From: Geosiphon pyriformis
Taxonomy: Eukaryota; Glomeromycota; Glomeromycetes; Archaeosporales; Geosiphonaceae
Direction: 5' to 3'
DNA: 64,000 nucleotides
NCBI GenBank assembly: GCA_016748015.1
Contig: JAAOMT010000299.1
Location: 538,180 to 602,179 of the forward strand
The translations under genes were made by a program, and so were the position numbers. The notes beneath the pieces were generated by a model. It was not told where the DNA came from, ran no database searches, and saw only the letters and a list, made by a program, of their open reading frames with translations. This document shows, in pieces, positions 34,300 through 45,529 of this stretch. Position 1 is the first letter of the stretch. Each line of letters starts with the position of its first letter.

Positions 34300-35678
34300 T
34301 CCCAGACCCATGGACACACTCACTTATCAACGACTACATTAATACCTATCAACACTACATTTCAAGGAGATATTATCTCAACAGGAACAAAGTACTATAC
34401 GAAAACAAGCCCGAAATTATTTTATTCAAAACAACCAACTATATCGACGAGAATGCTGAAACCACCCCAACCCACAATGACTAATCAAGGACAGTGAAAG
34501 AGAAACTATACTATATAGCATGCACTCAAATCTGACTGCAGGACACTTTAACAAAGATGCTACCCTCGAAAGAACACTAAACTTATACTATTGGCCAATG
34601 ATGTACAAAAACATTTTCAAATACATGCTCAATTGTAATACATGCCAGTGAAAAGGAGGAGCAAGATCAATAGAACCACTTTGACTCATTCCAGTTGAAA
34701 ATCCATTTGATAGAATTGGGATTGACTTGGTTGGACCTCTTTCAATTACATCTCAAGGAAATTGCTATATCGCTGTAGCCATAGACTATCTTACAAAATG
34801 GCCAGAAGCCAGAGCAATCCAAATGGCTGATGCCAAAACAGTAGCCAAATTTGTGCATCAAGACCTAATTTTGCCGACATGGATGTCTGAAAGAATTATT
34901 ATCTGATCAGGAAACACACTTCGTTAATAATACACTGACTGAATTAAGCCAATGGTTTGGAATAAAGAGACCCTTATCGTCACCATACTACCCACAAATG
35001 AATGGACTGGTAGAATGATTTAACAGAACACTGTGTGAAGCATTAGCAAAAATAAGTCATGAAAACAAACAAGAATGGGACTTATTCATACCTTCTGTAC
35101 TCTTTGCATACCGAACATTGAAACAAAATACAACTCAGTTCACACCGTTCGAACTAGTATATGGAAGAAAAGCTATGTTACCGATTGAACAAGTGATACT
35201 GTCATACCCAACAGAAACAATCAATGAAGAGAATTTTGAAGCTATCTTATACTAAAGAACGTACCAGCTAATGGAAACGTTAGAAAACAATTGAAGAACA
35301 GCAGCTGACAATATTAGTCATGCTCAAGAACGACAAAAAGAAAGACATGATAAACACCTATCAAAACAACCAATGGAATTCAAGATTGGAGACCAAGTAC
35401 TGTTACATCATACAAAAGCTGAGAAACAGTGGAGTGGAAAGTTTGACCCAAAATGGGACGGTTCATTCCACATACACGAAGCATTAGGAAATGGAGCTTA
35501 CAAATTATGATTGGAAGACAGGATTTTAAAGAAAGTAGCACATGGAAATTGGTTAAAAATTTATCATGAAAAACAGGAATCATCATCATCAGTACCTCAA
35601 TTAAGAACACAAATTTCATTAATCAGACCAGAAGATATACCATGAGATCTGAAACCAATCATCATCATCGAAACGTAG
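34300..35678 (+). pseudogene. G1 integrase region
   Basis: The zinc-binding part has the His pair SMHSNLTAGHF (about 34517-34550) and CNTC (about 34633). The core reads DRIGIDLVGPLSI (about 34708-34745), LLSDQETHFVN (about 34893-34925) and the Glu of GLVE (about 35008), immediately before a stop. The C-terminal domain reads HTKAEKQWSGKFDPKWDGSF (about 35410-35468). There is a frameshift near 34865 and several stops (for example 35014 and 35508). Confidence 0.82.
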
Positions 35679-35758
35679 ACAATGGGCAGCAAATTAAATT
35701 GGGGAATTCAAATATATATAGCATCCGAAAAGCAGCAAGAAATGATAGAAATTTCAAC

Positions 35759-36589
35759 ATGGACCTTTCAGATCAAATTTTAAAATTATCTAAACAATTA
35801 TTTGAAACAATTCAAAAATCAACATCTCAAATAGAAATAACAATTGATAAAAAAGAGATATAGTACAAAGATAAGAGCAGGAGAGAGGAGAATGAGAGTT
35901 CAATTAGAACTAAATATTTCCTCCCCTACCCACCACCCAAAAAGCAATGTTGGAGGAAAAATTGTCTTCGGGCGGGAGGTGGAAAAAAAGGAGACAAAGA
36001 ATGAGAAAAAGGTTATAAAAGAAGATACTTGGTCCCCAAACTTGAAGAAATAAATGAAGCTTTAGCTCATGGGACTAAACTCCCCAAAACAGGGGAGTGG
36101 ACATCTGACAATGCCCAGGAATAGAAAGAAAGACTTCCTCCAGCTTATTGGTTCTACAAAATTGGAGAACAGCTTGATTTAAAAACACCATACAAAGACC
36201 TCAGCCAGAAAACGTTCAACAAAAAAGCAATACAACAAGTAGAAAAATTCATAGGGAAAAACAACCTGACCCTATATTACAAAGCAGCATACTGACTATA
36301 TGCTGCCTTCCAACATTGTCCAAACATGCTACTGAACAGATCTATGAAAACCATAACAGTTAACAACATAGAATGAATAACCAATCAACAGTTCAAAGAC
36401 CTACAAAAGGCAATACTCGAGGCAACAATTGAACATTACACAAATGAAGCCACGATAACAGATACATATGGTTTTGCAGAAGCTCAATTTTAAAAAGAGA
36501 GAGATAATGTTACCCGAGTAGAAAAACCGATCCAAAGTTATGAAAAAACGTGGCCAAAACATGACATAACACAGAATAACGCGCAATAA
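35759..36589 (+). pseudogene. G1 third ORF (ORF3), ends inside the 3' LTR
   Basis: One frame of 276 codons from ATG 35759 (MDLSDQILKLSKQLFETIQK) to TAA 36587-36589, interrupted by about six in-frame stops. It starts 80 nt after the integrase stop. It reads a basic Lys/Arg-rich middle, then PPAYWFYKIGEQLDL, LYAAFQHCPNMLL and TITDTYGFAEAQF. The last 82 nt lie inside the 3' LTR. It has no recognised domain. It resembles the G2 and G3 frames in position and in LTR overlap, but sequence similarity is not evident by eye. Confidence 0.55.
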
Positions 36590-37591
36590 CATTGGATAAC
36601 ACGTTATAACATAGGATAATGTGTTATAATGCAGGATAACACAGAATAGTGCGCAATAATGTAGGATAACGTGTTATAATGCAGGATAACACAGAATAAC
36701 ATGTAATAATGTCAGATAACATGTTATAACATAGGATAACTAGTGATAATGTAGAAAAACAAAGCAATAACAGAAACAACAAAGCAATAGCTAGCAATAG
36801 CGAGACAATTGAAAGCAATCTTGTAAAACTAAAAGAATGTATAAAAGCAAGTAGTTATAGAAGTGAGAAAAAACAGACAGATAGATATGAACTTTTAGAC
36901 AAAAATTAAATATCCATACCTTTTCATCCTTTATTATCTTTCCTATTTCATCTTCTGAAATAAACCAATTATTAAAAAGAAATCAGAATCATGAATTTAT
37001 GTTCTTGAACTTCATGGAATTTACGTGAATTAACTCTTGTTTTGTACCTCCATTCTAGAACAGATGCTCTTAGCATAACTGCCTCGAACCTATTAACGAT
37101 TTGGACCAATCACTCTTGATCACGGTGATTGATGATACTAATTTATCTTTTCTCTCTTTCTTTTTCTTTTCTTTTTTCTTTTTCTTTCTTTTTCTGTCTT
37201 ATTTTTGTGGAGCAGCAACATAGTAAAATCAACTGTCTGGGAATAGACTTCATGATAGCTTGGTAAAAGAAGAAAGCTCCCCCTAAGTTTTGGATATTAA
37301 CATTATCTTGTTAGCTTACCAGAAGGGTGAAAAAACAATGCCAGACCCTAATGACTATGCTCATTAGCTTGGAGAAAAAAGCTCACATTTACGAAAAATG
37401 TTGCAATCGATGAAAGACAAACTCTGTGCCTTATAACCAAAGAACTCAACGGGTAAATTCACATTCAGAAATAGACTTTCAGAGACTGATAATCAAGACT
37501 AAGCCAACAGAATTACGCGGAAAATGCATCATCCATAATTGAGAGCACCAAACATTACTATTTCCCATACCCACCAAGTTTACCCATAACA
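36508..37591 (+). repeat. G1 3' LTR
   Basis: TGTTACCCGAG..CCCATAACA, 1,084 bp. It contains the tandem repeat at 36565-36745, the pyrimidine tract (about 37147-37200) and, near its end, the left arm of the PBS-pairing inverted repeat. Differences from the 5' LTR are mainly transitions. Confidence 0.9.
36565..36745. repeat. Tandem repeat inside G1 3' LTR
   Basis: Same array as 17595-17790. One period runs from GGATAACACAG near 36632 to the next near 36690, about 58 bp, built of shorter GATAACA / GTTATAA units on alternating strands. Confidence 0.7.
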
Positions 37592-38241
37592 ACGGGTTGG
37601 AGTAACAAGCTAACAGATAGCAAAGGAGAACAGAATTGTAGGGTAATAGAGATAATCAAAGGAAATTCAACTTCAATGAGTGAATTGAATGAGTATGGAT
37701 TCAATGTGCGAGATCAGTCTCATAAAATATCTCAGTCGCTATTCTTTTCAAAAGATAACAAGGGAATCTGAAGATAGAGGGATAGTCTATACTGTCAACA
37801 ATTGATAACTGCTGGTATAATTCTATGCCTCATGTCAGCGCTCTTAGAATTCAATATCAGGTATCAACTTGTGCTCTTCAGTCATGTTTATTCAAATAGT
37901 CTTTAAATACTACAATTATTCAAACAGAAAAAGGCCAACAAGTAATCTTTTATCCTAAGATGTTCGGATACTTAAAGGTAGGAAAAGGGAAATTAGTGAT
38001 AAGAGAGTGATTGAGATGAAAGTTGTTATTTTTATTTATTTGATTCTTGTCTGAAAGATGATTTTCTACAGCTAAGAGACTTATCGCTTATATAGCTAAT
38101 GAAAATGGTCAATGACCAGGTCAATGGTCAGGTTATTGATCAGGTCAATGATCACTATCTAAAAATAGAGTGGCTAATTATATGACATCAGTGACTAATA
38201 CATGTGATAACTAATAAAAATTATGGGTTTCAACCATAACA
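37592..38241 (-). repeat. G2 3' LTR, main part
   Basis: Starts at the duplicated ACGG next to G1, continues GGTTGGAGTAACAAGC, and ends ACCATAACA at 38241. It matches 44580-45329 but has a shorter 12-bp tandem array (38107-38153). Confidence 0.87.
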
Positions 38242-38867
38242 TTATCCTCTCCAAAAAGATTAAGCTCTGGCGAAATCAAGTTATTTATAGGGTATTCTAA
38301 TTGAAGGTTTTTGTTTAACTCAAAACTAACTAGTTTGTTGAAGTCTTTTGTGGATAGAGTATATAGTACTTGAGGTGAAATAAGCTTTGTATCCAAGAAA
38401 CCAAATCTTTGTATAAGAGTTTTGGCTCTTCTTGCAATGGTTAAAACTCTTGGGACATCTAAACGTATAATGCCCAAAATTTTCACTTGTATCTCTGAAG
38501 TTGTTTTTTTCATGAGCTTTATTTCTTCTATGATTTCACCAAGATGACCATAGAATTCTAGTTGCCTTCCATATGACAAGTTTTTGTCTATGAGCAAGAT
38601 TTTCTTAATCGTTTTTCCAATTGTTATGGAAGGTGTAAGTATTGCTGCTGTTATGCTTTCCAGCAAATACTTATCCATTTTGCTACCAATTCTTTCTCTT
38701 CTGGTAATGGTTTTCTTTGGTCTAATAACAATATGTGTTCCACTGTTATCAGTTATGGTGGTTTGTTTTCCAATAGTCAGAGTAGCATTTGAATAATTTT
38801 TGATCCAGTACTCATGGAGAGTGTAGAAAGCATTTTGAATGTTTTGATCTAGAAAATAATTGTTCAT
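38211..38867 (-). pseudogene. G2 third ORF (ORF3), 218 codons, intact, ends inside the 3' LTR
   Basis: Uninterrupted from ATG 38867 (MNNYFLDQNIQNAFYTLHEY) to TAG 38213-38211; the last 31 nt are LTR. It starts 47 nt after the pol stop (38917-38915). The frame is open further upstream into the pol end without an ATG, so a frameshift fusion is also possible. Basic and helical, with ITRRERIGSKMDKYLLESI, VPRVLTIARRAKTLIQRF and a C-terminal SPELNLFGEDNVMVE. The G4 copy has exactly the same length (52574-53230). No known domain recognised. Labelled pseudogene only because the element is defective; this frame itself is intact. Confidence 0.7.
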
Positions 38868-38914
38868 GTCGATTGAAGATACCTCTGTTTTAAGAATGGT
38901 GCATTTATTTATAT

Positions 38915-40135
38915 CTAATTTTTGTTGATTATTTGGGTCGGTATTACCACAACAGGTAACCAATCAGGTCGTTTGTAATATTTCTTGAGTCGTGTGTTAT
39001 GAACAGGGCAATCATTGAAGATTGTTCCATATTGAGCTTGTAAGATATAAGAATCATTGTTCAAAACTTTGTTGACTATAAAGGGTTCTTTTCACCAGCT
39101 AGAGAATTTATCACCATAGACATTGTCTCTGTCTGAACGGTATTCTAAAACTAAGTTACCAACACTTAAGGAAAGTGTTTTATATGTTTTTTTTTTCTTA
39201 AGCTTCTTTTGGAATTGTTTTATCTTTTCAAAGGCAATTATTTGTGCTTCTACCAATGAGTCAAGAATGGTATCAAGTCTTTTTTGCAAAATGTCCTTGT
39301 AATCTCCTATTGTTATTTCTTCAAAAGGTATTGTTTCTATATTTGTTTCTATTGGTAGAGTTGCCATTTGTCCATAGAGCAGATAAAAAGGTTCATAACT
39401 TGTTATGTCATAATTCACAGTTCTGTAAGTAAACAAAGCTGAAGACAATACTTTGTCCCATAGGTTGGTTTCTTCACTGGCTTTGGTTAGGGTTTCACAT
39501 AGTGTTCTATTGAAATGTTCTACTAGGCCATTTGTTTGGGGGTAATAAGGGGAAGAGAGTTTATGACATATTCCCATTTTTCTGCAAAGTTCTTTAACCA
39601 GTGTACTGAGAAAAGCTCTTCCTCTATCAGATAAAAGTTCTTTGGAGCAGCCATGGTAACAGATAATATCTTCATAAATGAAATTGGCAATTAAGACTGC
39701 TGTTTGATCTGGGGTGGCTTTTGCTTCTACCCACTTTGTAAGATAGTCAGGAGCTGTGATAATGTATCTGTTGCCATCAGAAGTTATTGTTAAAGGTCCA
39801 ACAACATCTATACCAATTCTGTCAAATGGTTGACCAATAGAGATCGGATGGATATCTTCCTTGCAATTGGGTTTTCCTCTTCTTTGGCAGGTATCACAGG
39901 TTTTGATGTATTCAGCAATGTCTTTTCCCAAGGTAGGCCAATAATAGCAAGCTAAAGTTTTCTGAATCATTTTTGTTTTTCCAAAGTGTCTAGTTAATGG
40001 ATCAGTGTGCATATTGTAGATCACAATTTCTTTTTCTTCAAATCTAAGAACTCTCTGGAGGTGGTCAGGATCTTTTCTATTTCTTTTATATAACTGGTTC
40101 TGGTGAATCAAATAGAAATTTGATTGTTTGTGCAA
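38915..40135 (-). pseudogene. G2 integrase region of pol
   Basis: A nearly open integrase: HHCC zinc site (YNMHTDPLTRHFG and CDTCQRRGK, about 40020-39880), core IGIDVVGPLTIT (about 39820), LLSDRGRAFL (about 39640) and the Glu in GLVEHFNRTL (about 39515), then ALFTYRTVNYDITSYEPFYL and a Lys-rich C-terminal part. The D,D,E triad is complete. A stop at about 39092 interrupts the tail, which then runs to 38915 (DWLPVVVIPTQIINKN). Confidence 0.9.
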
Positions 40136-41530
40136 ATATTCTTTTTGCTATCGAGTATAGTCTGGCGGGTATTGTCCTTTACCCAAAAATTCTATTAAGG
40201 CAGAGTAGTTGTCCAAGTCCATTTTCGTGTTTGTCAAAAAAGAAAATTACTAATAATTAAGTTGGTTTGGTTTGAGAGGGTTGTTCTGTCACTGGATGGT
40301 AAGTCTGAAGAGAGCGTTAGCATTTTAATAATTAGCTCTTTTGTGATGTTGAATATCATAGTCGAATTCATCCAAATGGAATATTCAGTGAATTATCTGT
40401 TTATGTTTTAGGTTTCTTTTGTTGTGTAGCCAAACCAAAGCTTGGTGATCTGTTACCACCAAAAATTTCACACCCTTAAAATATTTGTTCTAGTAGCTGG
40501 TAGCCCAAACTACTGCTAAGCATTCTTGCTCAGTGACTAAGTAGTTCCTTTCTGCTGGTGTAAAAGTTCTACTGGTATATGCTATGGCATGTTCCCTGTC
40601 ATCTTCGTCTTTCTGGGAAAGAACAGCACCAAGTTCATAGCCAGATGCATCAGTATGGAAGATAAAAGGTCGATCCAGATTAGGTTGCATGAGAATGGGT
40701 TCTGTAACCAGTTTTTCCTTCAGAATTTCAAATGTTTTTTGTTGATGAGTGCTCCAGTGATAATTGATGTTTTTCCTAAGTAGCTGATTGAGAGAAGCGG
40801 CAATTTTGGAGAAATCCTTGACAAACTTGCAATAATAAAAGGCCAAACCAAGAAAAGAGTGTAGTTCATGAACATTCATTGGTTGTCTAATGTTTTGAAC
40901 TTTTTTAATTTTGGCTGGATCAGAGAAGATTCTATTTTTTGTAATAAGATGGCCAAAAAACTGGGTAGATTGACATCCAAAGAATGATTTGATTGGATTA
41001 ATCTTGAGGCCAGCATTTCTAAGGAGGTCAAAAACCTTTTGCAAATGTTCAAGATATTCATCCCAGGTTTTTGAGTATATCATTATGTCGTCCAAGTAGA
41101 CTAGAACAAAGTTTTCTTTTACTGATTCAAATACTTTGTCTATTAAGCATTGAAAAGTGAGAGGAGCATTTGTGAGACCAAAAGGCATAACTGTGAATTT
41201 GTAAGTGCCATACTTGGTGATGAAGGCAGTTTTCTTTCTGCTTTCTGGATCCATCTCTACTTGCCAGAATCCAGCAGTTAAGTCAATGGTTGAGAAGAAA
41301 GCGGCACCATGGAATTGGTCTAGCATTACATCAATCTTGAGAAGTGGGTACATGTCTCTTTTAGTAATGGCATTTAATTGGTGATAGTCAACACAAAAGC
41401 GTAAGGTTCTTTTTTTCTTGGATACCACTACAACTGGGAATGCCCATTTACTCTTGGTTTCCTGTATGAATCCAAAATTTTTCATTCAGGTTATTTCCTT
41501 TTTGATAAACTCATCATTGTGCTGGTTGAA
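40136..41530 (-). pseudogene. G2 reverse transcriptase and RNase H region of pol
   Basis: RT reads TLRFCVDYHQLNAITKRD (about 41405), FSTIDLTAGFWQVEMD (about 41300-41250), TVMPFGLTNAP and LVYLDDIMIYSKTW (about 41105-41060), with catalytic Asp residues intact. RNase H follows: FHTDASGYELGAVLSQKD (about 40670-40615), TPAERNYLVTEQECLAVVW. A stop at 40490 (AAC TAC TGG-like codon changed to TAG) ends the long frame; the rest, TDHQALVWLH, is readable to about 40420, and more stops follow. A stop at 41486-41488 separates it from the linker. Confidence 0.9.
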
Positions 41531-42886
41531 TTAATAGGGCTTCAAATGAATGGAGTGAGTTTCTCTGGTAATAATGGTGTGTTGTATCACATGTGTACAT
41601 CCAGAAAGTTCACCTTCTTTTGAGATAACTGGGCTGTTTCTAGCCAGCAGGTTTTTAATGTCTATCTTTCTTTCTTCTGGAAAGAGTTCTCTTTGTTCTA
41701 CAACCAGTGATTGGATTTTAAGTGGTTTGTTTTCAAAGGACTTTTGGACTTCTTTTATTTCCTCACAGGATATTAAGCTGATTGGTTTCCAATCTTTGTA
41801 ATAGATCAGGCAGGACATGCATTCATCACTAGGAGAATACAATGGTTTGTTGCACCAGCACCAGGCACAAGGACCATGCCACCAATAATTGTATTTGGCT
41901 TTCTTGCCTGGCTTTCTGTCAAAGGTTCTTCTGAGCATGTCATAATAAGGCCAGCAGATTAGCTTGCCATTGACAATGATTCCTTCTTTATCTGCCTTGA
42001 CATTATCCAGTGGTTTGCCATTGCTGGTGAAGATGGTATAAGCGAATTCAGCAGTTTCTTCTTGTTCTTCTTGTTCTTCTTCTTTCTCATTTTCTTCATC
42101 ATCTGATTCATCTGATTCATTTTCTTCTGGGCTCTGCTTGGGTACTGGGGGAGTTGTCCAATAGCAACATTTAACCACAATGGGTTTCTCACCACATCTG
42201 ATGGTTAGTTCACAGAGTTCATAATCAAGCAAAGCTTTTGCTTTCTTGAGCCATTCATTGCCAACAATGATAGTGTATTCTTTTACTTCAGATACTTCCA
42301 TATCAGTTTCAATGCTGATGCCATTGATGTGAACAGGAATAGCTTTGGCTATGCCAAGCCCTTTCTTCTTATCACCATGCACATTGGTCATTGGTCGTGT
42401 GGATGGTTTATCAATTTTTCTGCCAATTGCTTCAAGAAAGTGTTTAGCAATAACACTAACAGATGATCCACTATCTAGGATCAAATCAATAAAGTAGCCA
42501 GCCACTTGGGCTTTGCAAATTAGAGGAGTGACATTGCTATTGTCAGTAAGTCCAGCTTGGCGAGAGCGTTTGTTGGTTTTGGGTGTCTTTTTCTTTGGAA
42601 TCAGAGATTTGCAAAGATCTTTTCTGAATTGTGGATAGGTCATCAATTGGCCAAAGATTATATGTGCTGGGGTTTTCATGAGATCTTTGACAACAGAATA
42701 GGGGCCGGATTTTTGTACTATTTCTGGGGGTTCCAACTTTGGAGGGTTCTTGAAAACTTTGGCTTTTGGGGGCTTATTGTTGTCAGCAGTTAATGTAGAA
42801 GCTTTATTGGGGTCCAGAACGAAATCAACTTTGGTTTTCTTCTTCTTTCTTGTGGATTCAGAGGGGTTGATTGCTAGTTCATCCAT
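41531..42886 (-). pseudogene. G2 protease region with acidic linker and Cys-rich module
   Basis: A 451-codon open frame from ATG 42886. The N-terminal 100 residues are Lys/Pro-rich. The retropepsin signature IDLILDSGSSVSVIAKHF (about 42495-42440) keeps its Asp, followed by YTIIVGNEWLKKAKALLDYE. A Glu/Asp-rich stretch (about 42130-42050) separates this from CAWCWCNK and CMSC (about 41875-41810), a short Cys-rich module in the place where G1 and G3 have their longer one. No dUTPase motifs were found between it and RT. Confidence 0.85.
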
Positions 42887-42969
42887 GTCATGATCATCAT
42901 CAGTTAAGTTAAAAGCATAAAAGGGGTTTTCTTTTGGTTGGCTTGCACTCTTACCCTTTGGAGGTGCAC

Positions 42970-44527
42970 CTACCAGTTTAAAGGCTGATAAACAGTGGCT
43001 TCAACTAGGGGATCCTCTCCAAAGAAATTGATGTTGGCATAATTGGGTCTTTGATTGGAGACATTGTTGTTGTTGTTGGGTCTGTTGTTTTGGTTGTCAT
43101 TGTTTCTGGGAGCTAGAGGAGACAGTGGAGGATTGTTACAATCTCTTGAATAATGTTCAGTTAATCCACAATGATAGCACACAGGTGGACCACGATTTTG
43201 CTGTCTTTGATAAGGAGGTTGCTGGGGCTGGTTAAAACAAGGTTTGTATTTAGGTCTTGGTGGTTGCTGGTTATCTCTGACTGCTTGTGCCAAAGGTTCT
43301 AATAACTGGGCAAGATTGGCTGTAAGTCTATCAATTAATTGTTCATTTGGATCTTGAGTTTGGGCAGCAAAAAAAGCAGCAGCCATTTGAGGAGCAGGAG
43401 CCATGATAGGAGCAGGAGCAAAAACTGGAAGTGTAGATCCCAAATGTATTCTTTGGTTGTCTTTAATTTGTTGGACAAGTTCAATGGCCATGTCCATTGT
43501 AGGGTTGTCTTTTAGGGCCAAGAAAAGCCAAAAAGCATAAGATAAATTGGTTCTCAATCCTTTTGTGAAGGAATGAATCTTTTGTTCTTCTGTCCAGTTT
43601 CTCCCAGAGTCTACACATTTGATTAGTTTTCTAATAGCTTTGGCATATTCAGTCACTACTTCTCCAGGGCCTTGGGTTCTTTTTTCCAATTCCATGTGCC
43701 ATTTGGATATTAATATTGGGGTTCTGAACTTGGCCTCAAATCAGATAGTGAAAGAGGTATTTTCTTTTCCAGCATTGATTGGTGTCCATCTGATTATTCT
43801 GTGTTGAGCATTGGCATCTGTTTCTTGTGAGAACCAGGTAGCAGGAGAGCCTTGGAGGTAGCCACCAATGATTTGGAACTTGTATTCTTCATCATACTGG
43901 TTGGCTGTGGCAGCTCTCTCAAAATCATCTAACCATTCAATTAAATCTTGTGCATCACTTTTAAATAGTGGTAATGGGGTATTGTTTCTTCTTTCTAGAG
44001 CAATTTGTATACCTTGGAGGGCAGTCAGAATGTTTGCTTGCATGGGGTCATTAGCCATTGGTTCAGGGGTAACTGTTTGTGTAGATGAGTCTAATTTGCT
44101 TGATAAAAAATCAAAAACAGGGGCAGTTTGATAGCTTTCTTTTTCTGTTTCAAAGGGAGTTTCAGTTGCTTTGATGGACAGCAATCTAAATGTGGATTTG
44201 ATGATTCAGATATTCGAAATCAGGGGGCTGTTGTTCAAAGGTTGCAGAATATAAGAGCTAATTGATATTGTTGTTTCTTTCTTCAAAGTTATTTTCAAAA
44301 TAAGCTTGGTCAAAGTAATAGGTTGTATAAGCTGTGTAGGTTTCAGCTGAATGCTTGTTCAAGAACCAGTTCCAAAAGTCTTGGAATTGTCTACTGAATT
44401 GTTCTTCAAGGGGGAAGCAGATCAAGCAGAAGGGCAAAGGATTAAGTTCAATGAAATCTAAGTTGTTTCTGTTGTGTGCTGCAAAGTGTTCTTCTGATTG
44501 CTGTGACAGATATGAGTAATCACCCAT
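42970..44527 (-). pseudogene. G2 Gag region with CCHC knuckle
   Basis: ATG 44527 opens a 89-codon N-terminal part (LSQQSEEHFAAHN..., 44527-44258). After a stop, 44184-43741 carries the capsid core (DAQDLIEWLDDFERAATANQ, GGYLQGSPATWFSQ). After another stop, 43695-42970 carries GEVVTEYAKAIRKLIKCVD and the knuckle CYHCGLTEHYSRDC (about 43182-43141), then an Asn/Pro-rich tail. Order and motifs are typical of Ty3/Gypsy Gag. Three stops or frame breaks make it non-functional. Confidence 0.85.
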
Positions 44528-44555
44528 ACAATGAGAGAATAAGTGAATTTTGACA

Positions 44556-44573
44556 ACCTTACAGGGAGCACCA
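44556..44573 (-). other. G2 primer-binding site
   Basis: The minus strand reads TGGTGCTCCCTGTAAGGT, six bases inside the LTR end. It differs from the G1 site at one position, so the two unrelated families use the same primer type. Confidence 0.7.
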
Positions 44574-44579
44574 CTTTTA

Positions 44580-45329
44580 TGTTACAGGTTGGAGTAACAA
44601 GCTAACGGATAGCAAGGGAGAACAGGATTGTAGAGTAATGGAGATAATCAAAGGGGATTCAACTTCAATGAGTGAATTGAATGAGTATAGATTCAATGTG
44701 CGAGATCAGTCTCATAAAATATCTCAGTCACTATTCTTTTTAAAAGGTAACAAGAGAATCTAAAGGTAGAGGGATAGTCTATACTGTCAACAATTGATAA
44801 CTGCTGGTATAATTCTATGCTTCATGTCAGCACTCTTAGAATTCAATATCAGGTATCAACTTGTGCTCTTCAGTTACATTTATTCAAATAGTCTTCAAAT
44901 ACTACAATTATTCAAACAGAAAAAGGCCAACAAGTAATCTTTTATCCTAAGATGTTCAGATACTTGAAGGTAGGGAAAGGAAAATTAGTGATAAAAGAGT
45001 GATTGAGATGAAAGTTGTTATTTTTATTTATTTGATTCTTGTCTAAGAGATGATTTTCTACAGCTAAGAGACTTATTGCTTATATAGCTAATGAAAGTGA
45101 TCAATGACCAGGTCAACGACTAGGTCAATGATCAGATCAATAATCAGGTCAACAATCAGGTCATTGATCAGGTCAATGATCAGATCAATGATCAGGTCAA
45201 TAATCAGGTCAACAGTCAGGTCATTGATCAGGTCAATGATTATTATCTAAAAATAGAATGGCTAATTATATGACATCAGTGACTAATACATGTGATAACT
45301 AATAAAAATTATGGGTTTCAACCATAACA
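44580..45329 (-). repeat. G2 5' LTR
   Basis: 750 bp, TGTTACAGG..ACCATAACA. It carries the longest version of the 12-bp tandem array (45099-45240). Confidence 0.9.
45099..45240. repeat. 12-bp tandem array in G2 5' LTR
   Basis: About twelve units of GGTCAATGATCA and close variants. The same array is shorter in the other LTRs of the family: 38107-38153, 53289-53383 and 17108-17142. Most units contain the palindrome TGATCA. Confidence 0.85.
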
Positions 45330-45333
45330 ATAT

Positions 45334-45472
45334 TTTATGAGATTAATCTTGCATATTAAATCCATATTTATTCAATTCACTCTTTGAAGTTAAATTTTTT
45401 TTGATTCCTTTTATTATTCTACAATCCTATTCTCTCTTGCTATCTGTTAGCTTGTTACTTCAACCCATAACA
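45334..45472 (+). repeat. G4 5' LTR, second part
   Basis: Continues the LTR broken at 17534. It aligns with the end of the G4 3' LTR (53775-53913) and ends CCCATAACA at 45472. It is followed by the G4 primer-binding site. Confidence 0.85.
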
Positions 45473-45478
45473 TAAAAG

Positions 45479-45496
45479 TGGTGCTCTTTGTGAGAT
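45479..45496 (+). other. G4 primer-binding site
   Basis: TGGTGCTCTTTGTGAGAT, six bases after the LTR, a C-to-T decayed form of the G2 site. Confidence 0.65.
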
Positions 45497-45529
45497 TGTC
45501 AAAATCCACTTTTTTTTTATTGTATAGGT

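Larger units (their letters stand above)
17543..37591 (+). mobile_element. G1: Ty3/Gypsy element with dUTPase, itself split by G3
   Basis: Ends TATTACC (decayed TGTTACC) and CCCATAACA, with ACGG target duplications outside. The 5' LTR is 17543-18239 plus 28094-28473, the internal region 28474-36507, and the 3' LTR 36508-37591 (about 1.08 kb). Internal order: Gag, CCHC knuckle, protease, Cys-rich module, dUTPase, RT, RNase H, integrase, third ORF. It has many in-frame stops and at least one frameshift in the protease, so it is not autonomous. Confidence 0.87.
37592..45329 (-). mobile_element. G2: Ty3/Gypsy element, same family as G4, no dUTPase
   Basis: The 5' LTR is 44580-45329. The internal region is 38242-44579. 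The 3' LTR is 37596-38241 plus the 8 bp at 17535-17542 cut off by G1. The outer target duplication is ATAT (17531-17534 and 45330-45333), so G2 sits in the 5' LTR of its relative G4, in inverse orientation. Gag, protease, RT, integrase and ORF3 are more intact than in any other copy here, but several TGG-to-stop and CAG-to-stop changes remain. Confidence 0.88.

Noticed and set aside
45099..45240. CRISPR-like array
   Set aside because: Units of 12 bp follow each other without spacers, lie inside an LTR and recur in its relatives; the genome is fungal.
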